From assembly GCF_000834015.1 (NCBI RefSeq), contig NZ_JXQI01000060.1:62001-126000 (forward strand): a stretch of 64,000 bases of DNA, given 5' to 3'. This DNA is from Prevotella pectinovora (GTDB lineage: Bacteria; Bacteroidota; Bacteroidia; Bacteroidales; Bacteroidaceae). Made by a program: the position numbers and the translations under genes. Of this stretch, positions 8,883-16,447 are shown one piece after another. The notes below the pieces were generated by a model. The model was not told the DNA's origin and did not search any database. It saw only the letters and a list, made by a program, of their open reading frames with translations. Position 1 is the first letter of the stretch; the number at the start of each line of letters is the position of its first letter.

Positions 8883-9446
8883 TCAGCGGCGCAGCTTATG
8901 CCACTCCCCCACCGGGTCATGCTCCATCATGAATTGCTTCACTGTAATCCTGGCAATCTCCGGATCGAGCTTGTCGGTAGTAGTACTTGTGGCCTCCTCC
9001 ACTTCTCCGTAGCATTCATTCACGAAGACATAATAATCTGCCTTGTCGGGGAACACGGAATATGTCCAATAAGAGACACACGGTCCTCCAGCCAACGCCG
9101 TCAGTCCTATCTTGCCGCCCTCTATCGACATGGAATAGAAAGCGAACTTCATTGGTGAGGTGTATGTCGTGATTGTCTTCACCTTGCCGTCGGTACTGTC
9201 CACGAAGAAAAAGCCTCCCGTTGCCTCATTCTCCGAAGCAAGGAAAACCACTTCGAGCCCCTCCGGCTTGTTTATCAGCGGCAGCGTGGTCCACTTGTCA
9301 AATGGTTGCTTGACGTTGGATTGCTGGTGGTCGTTGAACAGTCTCACCATCTCTTCGTATTGCTTCTTGGTGAACGGTTCGGCTGAAAGAGCCACACAGG
9401 TTTGCAGGAATGCAAAAATCATCAGTAACAATGCGCATCTTTTCAT
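8883..9446 (-). CDS. Small exported hypothetical protein
   Basis: A signal peptide, MKRCALLLMIFAFLQTCVALSA, precedes 165 residues rich in short strands (GLEVVFLASENEATGGFFFVDS; YYVFVNECYGEVEEATS). No domain is recognised. It converges with the lipoprotein operon and its upstream side is the array region before the hybrid regulator, so the two may share regulatory DNA. A periplasmic location is inferred. Confidence 0.7.
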   Translation of the reverse strand: MKRCALLLMIFAFLQTCVALSAEPFTKKQYEEMVRLFNDHQQSNVKQPFDKWTTLPLINKPEGLEVVFLASENEATGGFFFVDSTDGKVKTITTYTSPMKFAFYSMSIEGGKIGLTALAGGPCVSYWTYSVFPDKADYYVFVNECYGEVEEATSTTTDKLDPEIARITVKQFMMEHDPVGEWHKLRR

Positions 9447-9599
9447 AATTCTTTCGTTTTTGTTATCGGTTAATATCTAATGTCACAAATGGCCGGCAGA
9501 CCATCAATCTCGTTTTTCATCAATGAGTGCGGCAGACTACCCTACTCTTCTGCAAATATAAGAAACTCATTGGAAAAGCACAATAACAATCCTGACTAT

Positions 9600-9717
9600 T
9601 ACACTTTCAGACACATAAAACAGCCAGATCAATACACTTTTCGACACATGACGATGGCGAAAACTTACAATTTCTGACACATAATATCAATACAAAGCTA
9701 CACTTTTCGACACATAA
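9600..9717. repeat. Four 19-bp sites at exact 33-bp spacing
   Basis: Sites begin at 9600, 9633, 9666 and 9699. Each fits TACAnTTTCnGACACATRA-like sequence (for example TACACTTTTCGACACATAA at 9699), while the 14-bp spacers are unrelated. No fifth site is visible at 9567 or 9732. The array lies 200-320 bp upstream of the hybrid regulator. Equal spacing near three helical turns suggests cooperative binding on one face of the DNA; multiple repeats are also known at the ends of IS21-type elements, so a solo transposon end is the main alternative. The rest of 9447-9924 shows no gene. Confidence 0.8.
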
Positions 9718-9825
9718 GAACAAATAAAGATTGAAAAGGAAGCGGGTTATTATGATATTTTAAGTTCAAAACGGCAATCTGGGTTTGTTTGGAATATTCA
9801 ACTCATATACTTTATTATTCCACTA

Positions 9826-9859
9826 TTTGTCGTTATTTAGGAGAAAATGACTATTTTTG
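9826..9859 (+). promoter_or_regulatory. Promoter of the hybrid regulator gene
   Basis: TTTG at 9826-9829 and TATTTTTG at 9852-9859 are separated by 22 bases, close to the Bacteroidota consensus. The start of transcription would be near 9865, some 60 bases before the ATG. Confidence 0.6.
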
Positions 9860-9924
9860 CAGACAAACAAGAGACGTACATATTACGACACTACTATCCT
9901 CGACAGACATAAAAGCATCAAGCT

Positions 9925-12750
9925 ATGAAAAAAGACCAACTACGATACATCTTCGCTATACTGTTGGCTATGCTAAACCTTACGGCATGCCAACGGCGAA
10001 ACAATGCTTCTGAATCATACACCGAAAGCCAGCGGCTGCAGCTCGACACTTCAGCGATACGCAGCAAGAACATCGACTCGCTGACTGCACTCGTGAACAG
10101 ATACAAGAAATCGGAAGAGCGCGACAAGGAGATGGCGGCATACGCCGAACTGGGTCACTGCTTCCTGAACGCCAACCGCTACACCAGTGCGATAGCGGCA
10201 CACCAGCAGCAGCTCGAAATCGCCACAGAACTCGACGACACGCTGATGAGGGCTAGTGCTCTGAACGACCTGGGAGTGAACTACCGCAGAATGGGACTAT
10301 ACTACGATGCCCTGTCAAACCATCTCGCTGCCGTGGAGGTGAGCTCTCTGTCAATACAGGAGGCGAGATACAAATATCTGAAGTGTATGGCTATCGGATA
10401 CAACGGATGCGGAAACTCGTATATGGCCGTGGGCCACTACCAGAAGGCTGACGAGATGCTGAGAAGAGCACTCGCCATAGAGACGAGGCTGGGCAGCGAC
10501 CTGGGAATGAACGTGGACTGCTCTAACCTGGGAATGGTGTTTGAGAAAAGGGGAATGATAGACTCCGCACGGATATACTACAACCGTGCCATGTATCACA
10601 GCAAGAAATGCAACTCGCGGACCGGAGTGGCATACTGCTACATGCATCTTGGAAGTCTGGAGATGAAAAAAAACAGGTATGAGAACGCCATAGAACTGTT
10701 CAGAAAATCAATGGGAACGATAAACCGCGACCGCGACGCATGGCTTTGGCTGCAACCTTGTTCGGCGCTCGCCGAGGCGTATGTGGCTGCAAACAAGCCG
10801 GACAGCGCATGGAAATATCTGGAGACTGTCAGAATGCAATCCAACGAAATCGGCACAAGGGAATATGACCCGAGAATACTGAAGATACTGTCGGAACTAT
10901 ACAAGAGCAACGGCAACTACCAGAAGGCACTCGACTGCTACGCCAGGGCAAAGAGCATAGAGGACAGCACGATGAACGCCAGAAACCTCTTTGAAATCGA
11001 AAAGCTGCACAGCGACCTGAACCAGAGGCAGAAGGAGAAGGACAGGATGCTGAACGAGCAGCACCTGAACGAGCAGAGGATGCAGAAAAGGATGCTTGCC
11101 GCCGCCGCCATACTGCTGCTCGGCATCACGCTGATGATGGCATACACACTGAAGGCAAGACGAAAATCGTTTGCCATGCAGCAACGATACATGAAGATGA
11201 AGGAGAACTTCTTCACCAACATCACCCACGAATTCCGCACACCGCTGACGCTGATCCTCGGTCTGAGCCACGACATGGCGAAGGACAAGAAGAACCTGGA
11301 CGACGACAGCCGGAAGAAGATGATGACGATAGAGAAGCAGGGACGCAACCTGCTCATGCTCATCAACCAGATTCTCGACATTTCGAAGATAAAGTCGAAC
11401 ATCGGCAATCCGGAATGGACAAACGGAAACGTGTGTGCCTACGTGGAAATGATAGTGGAGGGATACAAGCCGTATGCCACAAACAAAGGAATCGCATTGC
11501 AGTATGTGGAGAAAAACCAGATGGCAATGGACTTCATACCCGACTACATAAGCAAGGTGATGAACAACCTGCTGTCAAACGCCATGAAGTTCACTCCCAA
11601 GTCGGGCAAGGTGAGCGTCATCACATGGTGTGCCGACAACATGTTCTATCTCGACGTCTGCGACACGGGCAGCGGAATAGAGGCTAACGCCCTGCAGCAT
11701 ATCTTCGAACCTTTCTATCAGTCGGAAAACGGAAAGGAATATATCGGCACCGGCATCGGACTGCCCATCGTGCAGTACGCAGTGAAGGCTCTCGGCGGAG
11801 AAATCAAGGTGGAGAGCAAGGTGGGATATGGCACGACATTCCATATCTGCATACCGGTAAAGAACAACGTGAAGCGGCATTTCGAGATGACGGCAGCACC
11901 TGTCATAGTGGAGAACACGGAGTCTGAAGACATGACGAAGCAGAATGCCGACAAGAAGAGCGGAAAAGAATACACCGTGCTTGTGGTGGAAGACAACAGG
12001 AGCGTGGCACAGTATATCGGCGAACTGCTGGAGGACAGATATAACGTGCTGTATGCCGAGAACGGACAGGAGGGACTGGACAAGGCGAAGGACGCAATGC
12101 CTGACATCATCATGAGCGACGTGATGATGCCGGTGATGGACGGATATGAGATGTGCCGGAGACTAAGAGGCGACGAGAGCGTAGCGCATATACCTATAGT
12201 GATGGTAACGGCGAAGATTACCGACGAAGACAGGCTCTGCGGACTTGAAGCCGGTGCTGACGCATATCTCACAAAGCCTTTCAACAGCAGCGAACTGCTG
12301 ATCAGAGTGGACAAGTTGCTGGAACAGCGACGCAAGATAGCATCTGACATACGCCCCGACAGTGAAACAGAGGCCAAGAACGAAGAAAACACGATAGGAG
12401 ACGAGGACCGCATATTCATAGCCAAGGTTACCGACGCCATATATGCCATGATAAGACAGAACAAATGTGCCGACGTGCGTTCGATATCTGCAACGGTATG
12501 TATGAGTCCGAGCCAGTTCTACCGCAAGATGAGCGACACCACAGGTCTCACCCCGGCGTCATTCATCCAGCGCGTCAAGGTGAGGAAAGCCTGCATGATG
12601 CTCGATGCCGACCCTACCTCTCTGCTCACCGACGTGGCTCTGCGTTGCGGTTTCAACGACTATTCCTCTTTCATCCGCGCCTTCCGCAACGTCTGCGGCA
12701 TCACCCCGAAACAATACACCAGAAGCGAATCAGCAAGACCGGTGGTGTAG
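9925..12750 (+). CDS. Hybrid two-component regulator (TPR / histidine kinase / receiver / AraC)
   Basis: One 941-residue protein carries sensing, phosphotransfer and DNA binding. A lipoprotein-like signal ends at Cys 22 (LTAC); residues 60-370 contain TPR repeats (for example YYDALSNHLAAVEVS, YQKADEMLRRALAIE); a membrane segment lies near residue 395. The kinase has the phospho-acceptor His at about residue 435 (NITHEFRTPLTL), an N-box (NNLLSNAMKFTP) and G-boxes. The receiver has its acceptor Asp near residue 732 (MSDVMMP) and the conserved Lys in LTKPF. An AraC helix-turn-helix closes the protein. Unlike polysaccharide-sensing hybrids with two-propeller domains, the sensor here is TPR-type. 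No transport or glycosidase operon is adjacent, so its target is unknown. Confidence 0.95.
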   Translation: MKKDQLRYIFAILLAMLNLTACQRRNNASESYTESQRLQLDTSAIRSKNIDSLTALVNRYKKSEERDKEMAAYAELGHCFLNANRYTSAIAAHQQQLEIATELDDTLMRASALNDLGVNYRRMGLYYDALSNHLAAVEVSSLSIQEARYKYLKCMAIGYNGCGNSYMAVGHYQKADEMLRRALAIETRLGSDLGMNVDCSNLGMVFEKRGMIDSARIYYNRAMYHSKKCNSRTGVAYCYMHLGSLEMKKNRYENAIELFRKSMGTINRDRDAWLWLQPCSALAEAYVAANKPDSAWKYLETVRMQSNEIGTREYDPRILKILSELYKSNGNYQKALDCYARAKSIEDSTMNARNLFEIEKLHSDLNQRQKEKDRMLNEQHLNEQRMQKRMLAAAAILLLGITLMMAYTLKARRKSFAMQQRYMKMKENFFTNITHEFRTPLTLILGLSHDMAKDKKNLDDDSRKKMMTIEKQGRNLLMLINQILDISKIKSNIGNPEWTNGNVCAYVEMIVEGYKPYATNKGIALQYVEKNQMAMDFIPDYISKVMNNLLSNAMKFTPKSGKVSVITWCADNMFYLDVCDTGSGIEANALQHIFEPFYQSENGKEYIGTGIGLPIVQYAVKALGGEIKVESKVGYGTTFHICIPVKNNVKRHFEMTAAPVIVENTESEDMTKQNADKKSGKEYTVLVVEDNRSVAQYIGELLEDRYNVLYAENGQEGLDKAKDAMPDIIMSDVMMPVMDGYEMCRRLRGDESVAHIPIVMVTAKITDEDRLCGLEAGADAYLTKPFNSSELLIRVDKLLEQRRKIASDIRPDSETEAKNEENTIGDEDRIFIAKVTDAIYAMIRQNKCADVRSISATVCMSPSQFYRKMSDTTGLTPASFIQRVKVRKACMMLDADPTSLLTDVALRCGFNDYSSFIRAFRNVCGITPKQYTRSESARPVV

Positions 12751-12798
12751 AGGGAAGTAGTTTTGGCGCAATATGTAATTGAGGAATTCGCTTCTTTA

Positions 12799-12850
12799 TG
12801 CAGACTGAGATGGAAGAGATAATTGTCAGCTGTGAGTAATTCAGTCTGCA
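12799..12850. terminator. Hairpin downstream of the hybrid regulator
   Basis: TGCAGACTGA at 12799-12808 pairs perfectly with TCAGTCTGCA at 12841-12850. It lies 49 bp after the regulator stop codon. There is no T-run, so termination is only inferred from position. Confidence 0.4.
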
Positions 12851-12925
12851 GGAATTGCATGCGCTAGCAGAATCCAGAAAAACAGGAATATGGGTATTAC
12901 AACATTAACTTATTGGTCAGACGTC

Positions 12926-13009
12926 TGACAGCAATTCTGCCCATCCGGGGCAAGCAGCGTGCCCCTGATGAGAAAGCAGCGTACCCCAGTTGGGCAAGCG
13001 TCGTGCCCA
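12926..13009. repeat. 22-bp-period GGGCAAGC...CGTGCCC array
   Basis: Units start at 12948, 12970 and 12992, exactly 22 bp apart; each is an 18-bp imperfect palindrome such as GGGCAAGCAGCGTGCCCC plus a 4-bp spacer. A degenerate unit precedes them at 12926. The same unit in the opposite orientation forms the array at 29748. Because 22 is not a multiple of three, the small frames crossing it are not genes. Apart from this, the hairpin at 12799 and the tRNA terminator, the interval 12751-13235 holds nothing recognisable. Confidence 0.8.
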
Positions 13010-13180
13010 TTTTTGTTCAAGTATGCTTGTCTACTGTCTGGCGGATATGTTTTCATCTTTGAAAATATAAATAAAAGAACTATCCGAGCCACTTGCACGA
13101 GACGTGTAGGTGGCTTTTCCTTTTATATATAATAATGTCTCCGCCCTCTATTTTCCAAAATCCCCAAATTGGCCGTTTGG

Positions 13181-13231
13181 GCAAAAAGCAACAAGGGCTA
13201 AAATATTGCAACGCAATATCCTAACCCTTGT
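13181..13231 (-). terminator. Terminator of tRNA-Pro
   Basis: On the minus strand ACAAGGG and CCCTTGT enclose a second stem, ATATTGC/GCAATAT, and the hairpin is followed by TGCTTTTTGCC. It starts five bases after the tRNA end. Confidence 0.8.
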
Positions 13232-13235
13232 ATTG

Positions 13236-13309
13236 TCGGGATGACTGGACTCGAACCAGCGACCTCACGCCCCCCAGACGCGTGCGCTAACCAACTGCGC
13301 TACATCCCG
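13236..13309 (-). tRNA. tRNA-Pro (anticodon GGG)
   Basis: The minus strand folds as a complete cloverleaf: acceptor CGGGATG/CATCCCG, D-arm GCGC/GCGC, anticodon loop CTGGGGG giving anticodon GGG, and T-arm GCTGG-TTCGAGT-CCAGT (T-loop TTCGA). The discriminator base is A and CCA is not encoded. It would read CCC and probably CCU proline codons. A consensus promoter and a terminator flank it. Confidence 0.95.
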
Positions 13310-13349
13310 AAACCTTGCGCATGAAAGGCGTTTGCCTTTTTAGCGACTG

Positions 13350-13380
13350 CAAAAATAGTCACTATTTGCGAGATTACAAA
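13350..13380 (-). promoter_or_regulatory. Promoter of tRNA-Pro
   Basis: On the minus strand TTTG (13377-13380), 19 spacer bases and TATTTTTG (13350-13357) match the Bacteroidota consensus. The tRNA begins about 40 bases downstream. Confidence 0.75.
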
Positions 13381-13432
13381 ACTTTTCCGTGAGTTTTTGC
13401 TTTTATAACCACAATCAATTTATGAATATGGC

Positions 13433-14062
13433 TTATTCCACATAGTCTATCTTCAGCACTACGACGCGCAACGACTGGTCAGAGAATGGTGTTTTCACCT
13501 TTGCTATGTGCCAGTCGGAAGGGAAACAGATGACGAAACGCTTTGGAGTGGATGTGAAGAAATGAGACTTCTCGGGAATGTAATCGTAGCGTATCACATC
13601 TTTCTCCTCACTATATTCGCAGTTGGGAGTAGAGGTGTTGTGGTCGAGAAGCATAAAGCCCTCCGAGCCCTTAACTACATACATGAAGTCTATTTTCTTG
13701 CGGTGGGATTCTGACTTGCGCTTTTCCAGCGGTTCGTTCTTGCTGTCTTCTATGGATGCACGGATGTTGGTGCCCGGTATCATGAGTTTCCCTTTGGGGA
13801 TATTCAGCAGATCGGTTTCAGCGAGCCATTTGAAGGCTGCATCCCATTGAGCCTTGTTCTTGTGATACTGCGCATAGAACTCCTGCAGGTTTACCGTGGC
13901 ATCAGGCATGGCGTCGAATCCGTTTTTCCATTCTCCCTCTGCCACCCATGCAGCGGCTTTCTTCTTCGACACCTTCTTTGATTTGTTGCGCGCCTCAATT
14001 CCCTGCGCCGTGATTGCGATGAGCAGCAGGGAGAGGATGATTCTCAGACTTGTTGATTTCAT
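13433..14062 (-). CDS. YhcH/YjgK/YiaL-family protein, exported
   Basis: A signal peptide (MKSTSLRIILSLLLIAITAQGIEA) precedes a YhcH/YjgK/YiaL beta-sandwich domain of the EbgC/TabA superfamily: IRASIEDSKNEPLEKRKSES-like, then HRKKIDFMYVVKG and a late H in FPSDWHIAKV, which supply the metal-binding positions of the cupin-like fold. Cytoplasmic relatives are linked to sugar acid metabolism and to TabA; exported Bacteroidota versions have no assigned substrate. It follows nadD on the same strand with a 36-bp gap, probably as the last gene of that transcript. Confidence 0.85.
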   Translation of the reverse strand: MKSTSLRIILSLLLIAITAQGIEARNKSKKVSKKKAAAWVAEGEWKNGFDAMPDATVNLQEFYAQYHKNKAQWDAAFKWLAETDLLNIPKGKLMIPGTNIRASIEDSKNEPLEKRKSESHRKKIDFMYVVKGSEGFMLLDHNTSTPNCEYSEEKDVIRYDYIPEKSHFFTSTPKRFVICFPSDWHIAKVKTPFSDQSLRVVVLKIDYVE

Positions 14063-14098
14063 TTGTGAGTAGTTTTGTAGTTTGTTCTTTATCTGTGT

Positions 14099-14689
14099 TT
14101 ACCGTTTTGTACCGAACAAGTGATTCGTTTTTATATACTGCGCCACTTGTGGCGGCATAAGGTGGCCTGCCGGTTTCCCCTCACTGAGCAGAGTCCTTAT
14201 CTCGGTGCTGCTCACATTGAAGAGTCCGGTGTCCACCAGTTTCACGTTGTGTGGCAGACTGCCGGCATCGATATGTGACCCCAGCCGCGGATATACGGCA
14301 ATCTCATAGTCAGCCAATATCTCTTTACTGCCATACCATCTGTCGAAACATTCCCAATTGTCAGCACCTATTATCAGCACGAACTTCCGGTCGGGATAGT
14401 CATGGCGTATGGCATTGAGGGTATGTAGCGTGTACGACGGTTTGGGAAGTCTGAACTCATAGTCTGAGGCTATAAGCCCCGGTTCTCCTTCGAGGGCGAG
14501 CCTCACCATGTTCAGTCTGTCGACATCGGGCAGAAGCGAACCGGAGTTCTTCAGAGGATTGTGTGGTGAAACCATGAACCACACCTCATCGAGCCTGTCG
14601 AGCTGCATGATGCGCTTTGCCAGAGCTATATGTCCGTTATGGATGGGATTGAACGACCCACCGAAGATACCTGTCCTCTTTTCTGACAT
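14099..14689 (-). CDS. nadD: Nicotinate-nucleotide adenylyltransferase
   Basis: NadD transfers AMP from ATP to nicotinate mononucleotide, the adenylylation step of NAD synthesis. The nucleotidyltransferase motif GIFGGSFNPIHNGH is at the N-terminus and the second signature, VSSTEIR, is near residue 163. At 196 residues the length is normal for the family. It lies downstream of yicC and gmk on the same strand, an arrangement common in Bacteroidales. Confidence 0.95.
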   Translation of the reverse strand: MSEKRTGIFGGSFNPIHNGHIALAKRIMQLDRLDEVWFMVSPHNPLKNSGSLLPDVDRLNMVRLALEGEPGLIASDYEFRLPKPSYTLHTLNAIRHDYPDRKFVLIIGADNWECFDRWYGSKEILADYEIAVYPRLGSHIDAGSLPHNVKLVDTGLFNVSSTEIRTLLSEGKPAGHLMPPQVAQYIKTNHLFGTKR

Positions 14690-14783
14690 ATTGTGTCTTT
14701 TCTGATATGGGTATATGAAAAACAGGGTATTACCCCTGTCTTTCTGTTAGTTAGTATGTTTCACTCTTGTCGCACTTACCAAT

Positions 14784-14810
14784 CGGTCATTAGGGCCGGC
14801 TTGGATTTTT
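14784..14810. repeat. Solo CGGTCATTAGG intergenic repeat
   Basis: CGGTCATTAGGGCCGGCTTGGATTTTT closely resembles the two tandem copies at 8767 and 8802. It lies between gmk and nadD on the same strand and has no strong self-pairing. Confidence 0.65.
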
Positions 14811-14838
14811 GCTTTTTAGAAGAGTGGATTCTGCTTAG

Positions 14839-15411
14839 CTATTTTGCTATGAACGAGCTCACCATTGAGAGAGCCTCCTGCTCGGCGGTCTGCAAGTCGT
14901 CGTTGACCACCACATGGTCGAACTTGTCGGCAAACGAGAGTTCGAACTCCGCACGCTTGATACGGTCTTCTATCACCTCCGGCGCATCGGTTCCCCTGCC
15001 GGTGAGACGCTTTCGCAGCTCCTCCACAGACGGCGGCTGGATGAAAAGGCTCAGTGCCTTGTCGCCATAATATTTCTTGATGTTGCAGCCACCCTTCACG
15101 TCAACGTCGAGCACCACATTCTCTCCTTTTTCGAGCTGTTTCTCCACCTGCGCCTTCAGTGTGCCATAGAATCGATCGGCATACACCTCCTCGTATTCCA
15201 GGAATTCCTCGTTGGCGATGCGCTGTCTGAACTCCTCTGGAGTGACGAAGAAGTATTCCACTCCGTCCTTCTCCGTTCCTCTTGGCTGTCGGCTGGTGCA
15301 TGAGATGCTGAAAGCGAGGTTCAGTTCCTTGTGCTCGTTCATCAGCCAGTTTATGATGGTGCTCTTTCCGCTGCCGCTCGGTGCGGAGAAGATTATTACT
15401 TTTCCTTGCAT
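14839..15411 (-). CDS. gmk: Guanylate kinase
   Basis: Gmk phosphorylates GMP to GDP with ATP. The P-loop APSGSGKSTI starts at about residue 10 and the GMP-binding segments SCTSRQPRGTEKDGVEYFFV and EYEEVYADRFYGT are intact. The length of 190 residues is typical. It sits between yicC and nadD; the stop of yicC is 55 bp upstream, so the three genes probably share a transcript. Confidence 0.97.
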   Translation of the reverse strand: MQGKVIIFSAPSGSGKSTIINWLMNEHKELNLAFSISCTSRQPRGTEKDGVEYFFVTPEEFRQRIANEEFLEYEEVYADRFYGTLKAQVEKQLEKGENVVLDVDVKGGCNIKKYYGDKALSLFIQPPSVEELRKRLTGRGTDAPEVIEDRIKRAEFELSFADKFDHVVVNDDLQTAEQEALSMVSSFIAK

Positions 15412-15466
15412 TGCTTGTTGTTTTTTTTACAGTGAAACAGATTACAGTCAGAGTCCAGAATATATG

Positions 15467-16342
15467 TTACAGGGCGTTGAGCACCTGCTCCTTTATCTGC
15501 TCCAGTTCATCTTTCATCTTCACCACGATGTTCTGCATCTCGGCGTTGTTGCTCTTGCTGCCGGTGGTGTTTATCTCGCGTCCCATCTCCTGGGCTATGA
15601 ATCCGAGCTTCTTGCCCACTCCCTGAGTCTCCTCCATCGTCTCGCGGAAGTATTTCAGATGGTTGGCAAGTCTCTGCTTCTCCTCGCTGATGTCGAGTTT
15701 CTCGATATAATATATGAGTTCCTGCTCCAGACGGTTCTTGTCGTATTCCACCTCGGGGATTGATTTCAGTCCGTCGATGATTCGTGAGCGGATTTTCTCC
15801 ACCCTCGCCTTCTCAAACGGTTCGATGCTTTCGAGCAGGGCAGCGATATTGTCAATTTTCTCGCTGAACTTCCTCTGGAGAGCCGCTCCCTCCTGCATAC
15901 GGAATTCGGTGAGCTTTCCGAGAGCCTCATTGATGGCTTTGGTAGCAGCTTCCCATTCCTCGTCGGTGAGAGTCTCCGTTTCTGTCTTCGTCAGCACATC
16001 GGGCATTCTCATCAGCGTGGCGAGCCAGTCGGCAGGTTCCGGTATGTTGTTCTTCTGTATAATCTCCTTTATCTGCTTGTAGTAGCCAGCCACGAGCGCT
16101 CCGTTCACGGGTGTGGCATCCACCACGGTATCCTTCTCAATCCAGATGCTGAAGTCCACTTTGCCTCGTGTGAGAGCCTGCGACACCATCTGTCGTATCT
16201 GCATTTCCTTTTCGCGATAGATTGGCGCTATACGTGTTGAGAGGTCGAGAGTCTTGCTGTTAAGCGACTTCACCTCAACGTTTATTTTCTTTTCTCCGTA
16301 TTCCACTACAGCCTTGCCGTAGCCAGTCATTGATTGTATCAT
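15467..16342 (-). CDS. YicC-family endoribonuclease
   Basis: The N-terminus MIQSMTGYGKA and the LNSKTLDLSTRI segment are diagnostic of YicC proteins, and the C-terminus carries the GFIAQEMGREINTTGSKSN signature of the associated DUF1732 domain. E. coli YicC has been reported to act as an endoribonuclease. At 291 residues the protein is full length. A TAATTTTG element 23 bases upstream of the ATG suggests it heads the yicC-gmk-nadD transcript. Confidence 0.95.
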   Translation of the reverse strand: MIQSMTGYGKAVVEYGEKKINVEVKSLNSKTLDLSTRIAPIYREKEMQIRQMVSQALTRGKVDFSIWIEKDTVVDATPVNGALVAGYYKQIKEIIQKNNIPEPADWLATLMRMPDVLTKTETETLTDEEWEAATKAINEALGKLTEFRMQEGAALQRKFSEKIDNIAALLESIEPFEKARVEKIRSRIIDGLKSIPEVEYDKNRLEQELIYYIEKLDISEEKQRLANHLKYFRETMEETQGVGKKLGFIAQEMGREINTTGSKSNNAEMQNIVVKMKDELEQIKEQVLNAL

Positions 16343-16364
16343 GCTTTTATCAATATTAATTGTG

Positions 16365-16372
16365 CAAAATTA
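16365..16372 (-). promoter_or_regulatory. -7 element upstream of yicC
   Basis: The minus strand reads TAATTTTG followed by CACA. A clear TTTG at the right distance is missing, so the promoter is only probable. Confidence 0.45.
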
Positions 16373-16447
16373 CACATTTATTCGTAAATACGTCTATGTG
16401 GCGTGTTGTTTTTATCTTCAAGCCGGTCTGCAGACATTATGCACGGA

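Noticed and set aside
9600..9717. CRISPR array
   Set aside because: Repeats of 19 bp with 14-bp spacers are far too short, repeats are imperfect, and no cas gene is present.
12910..13098. Small gene across the 22-bp array
   Set aside because: The period of 22 bp shifts frame each unit, and the predicted peptide has no family signal; the same happens at 29676-29885 on both strands and at 1730-1987.
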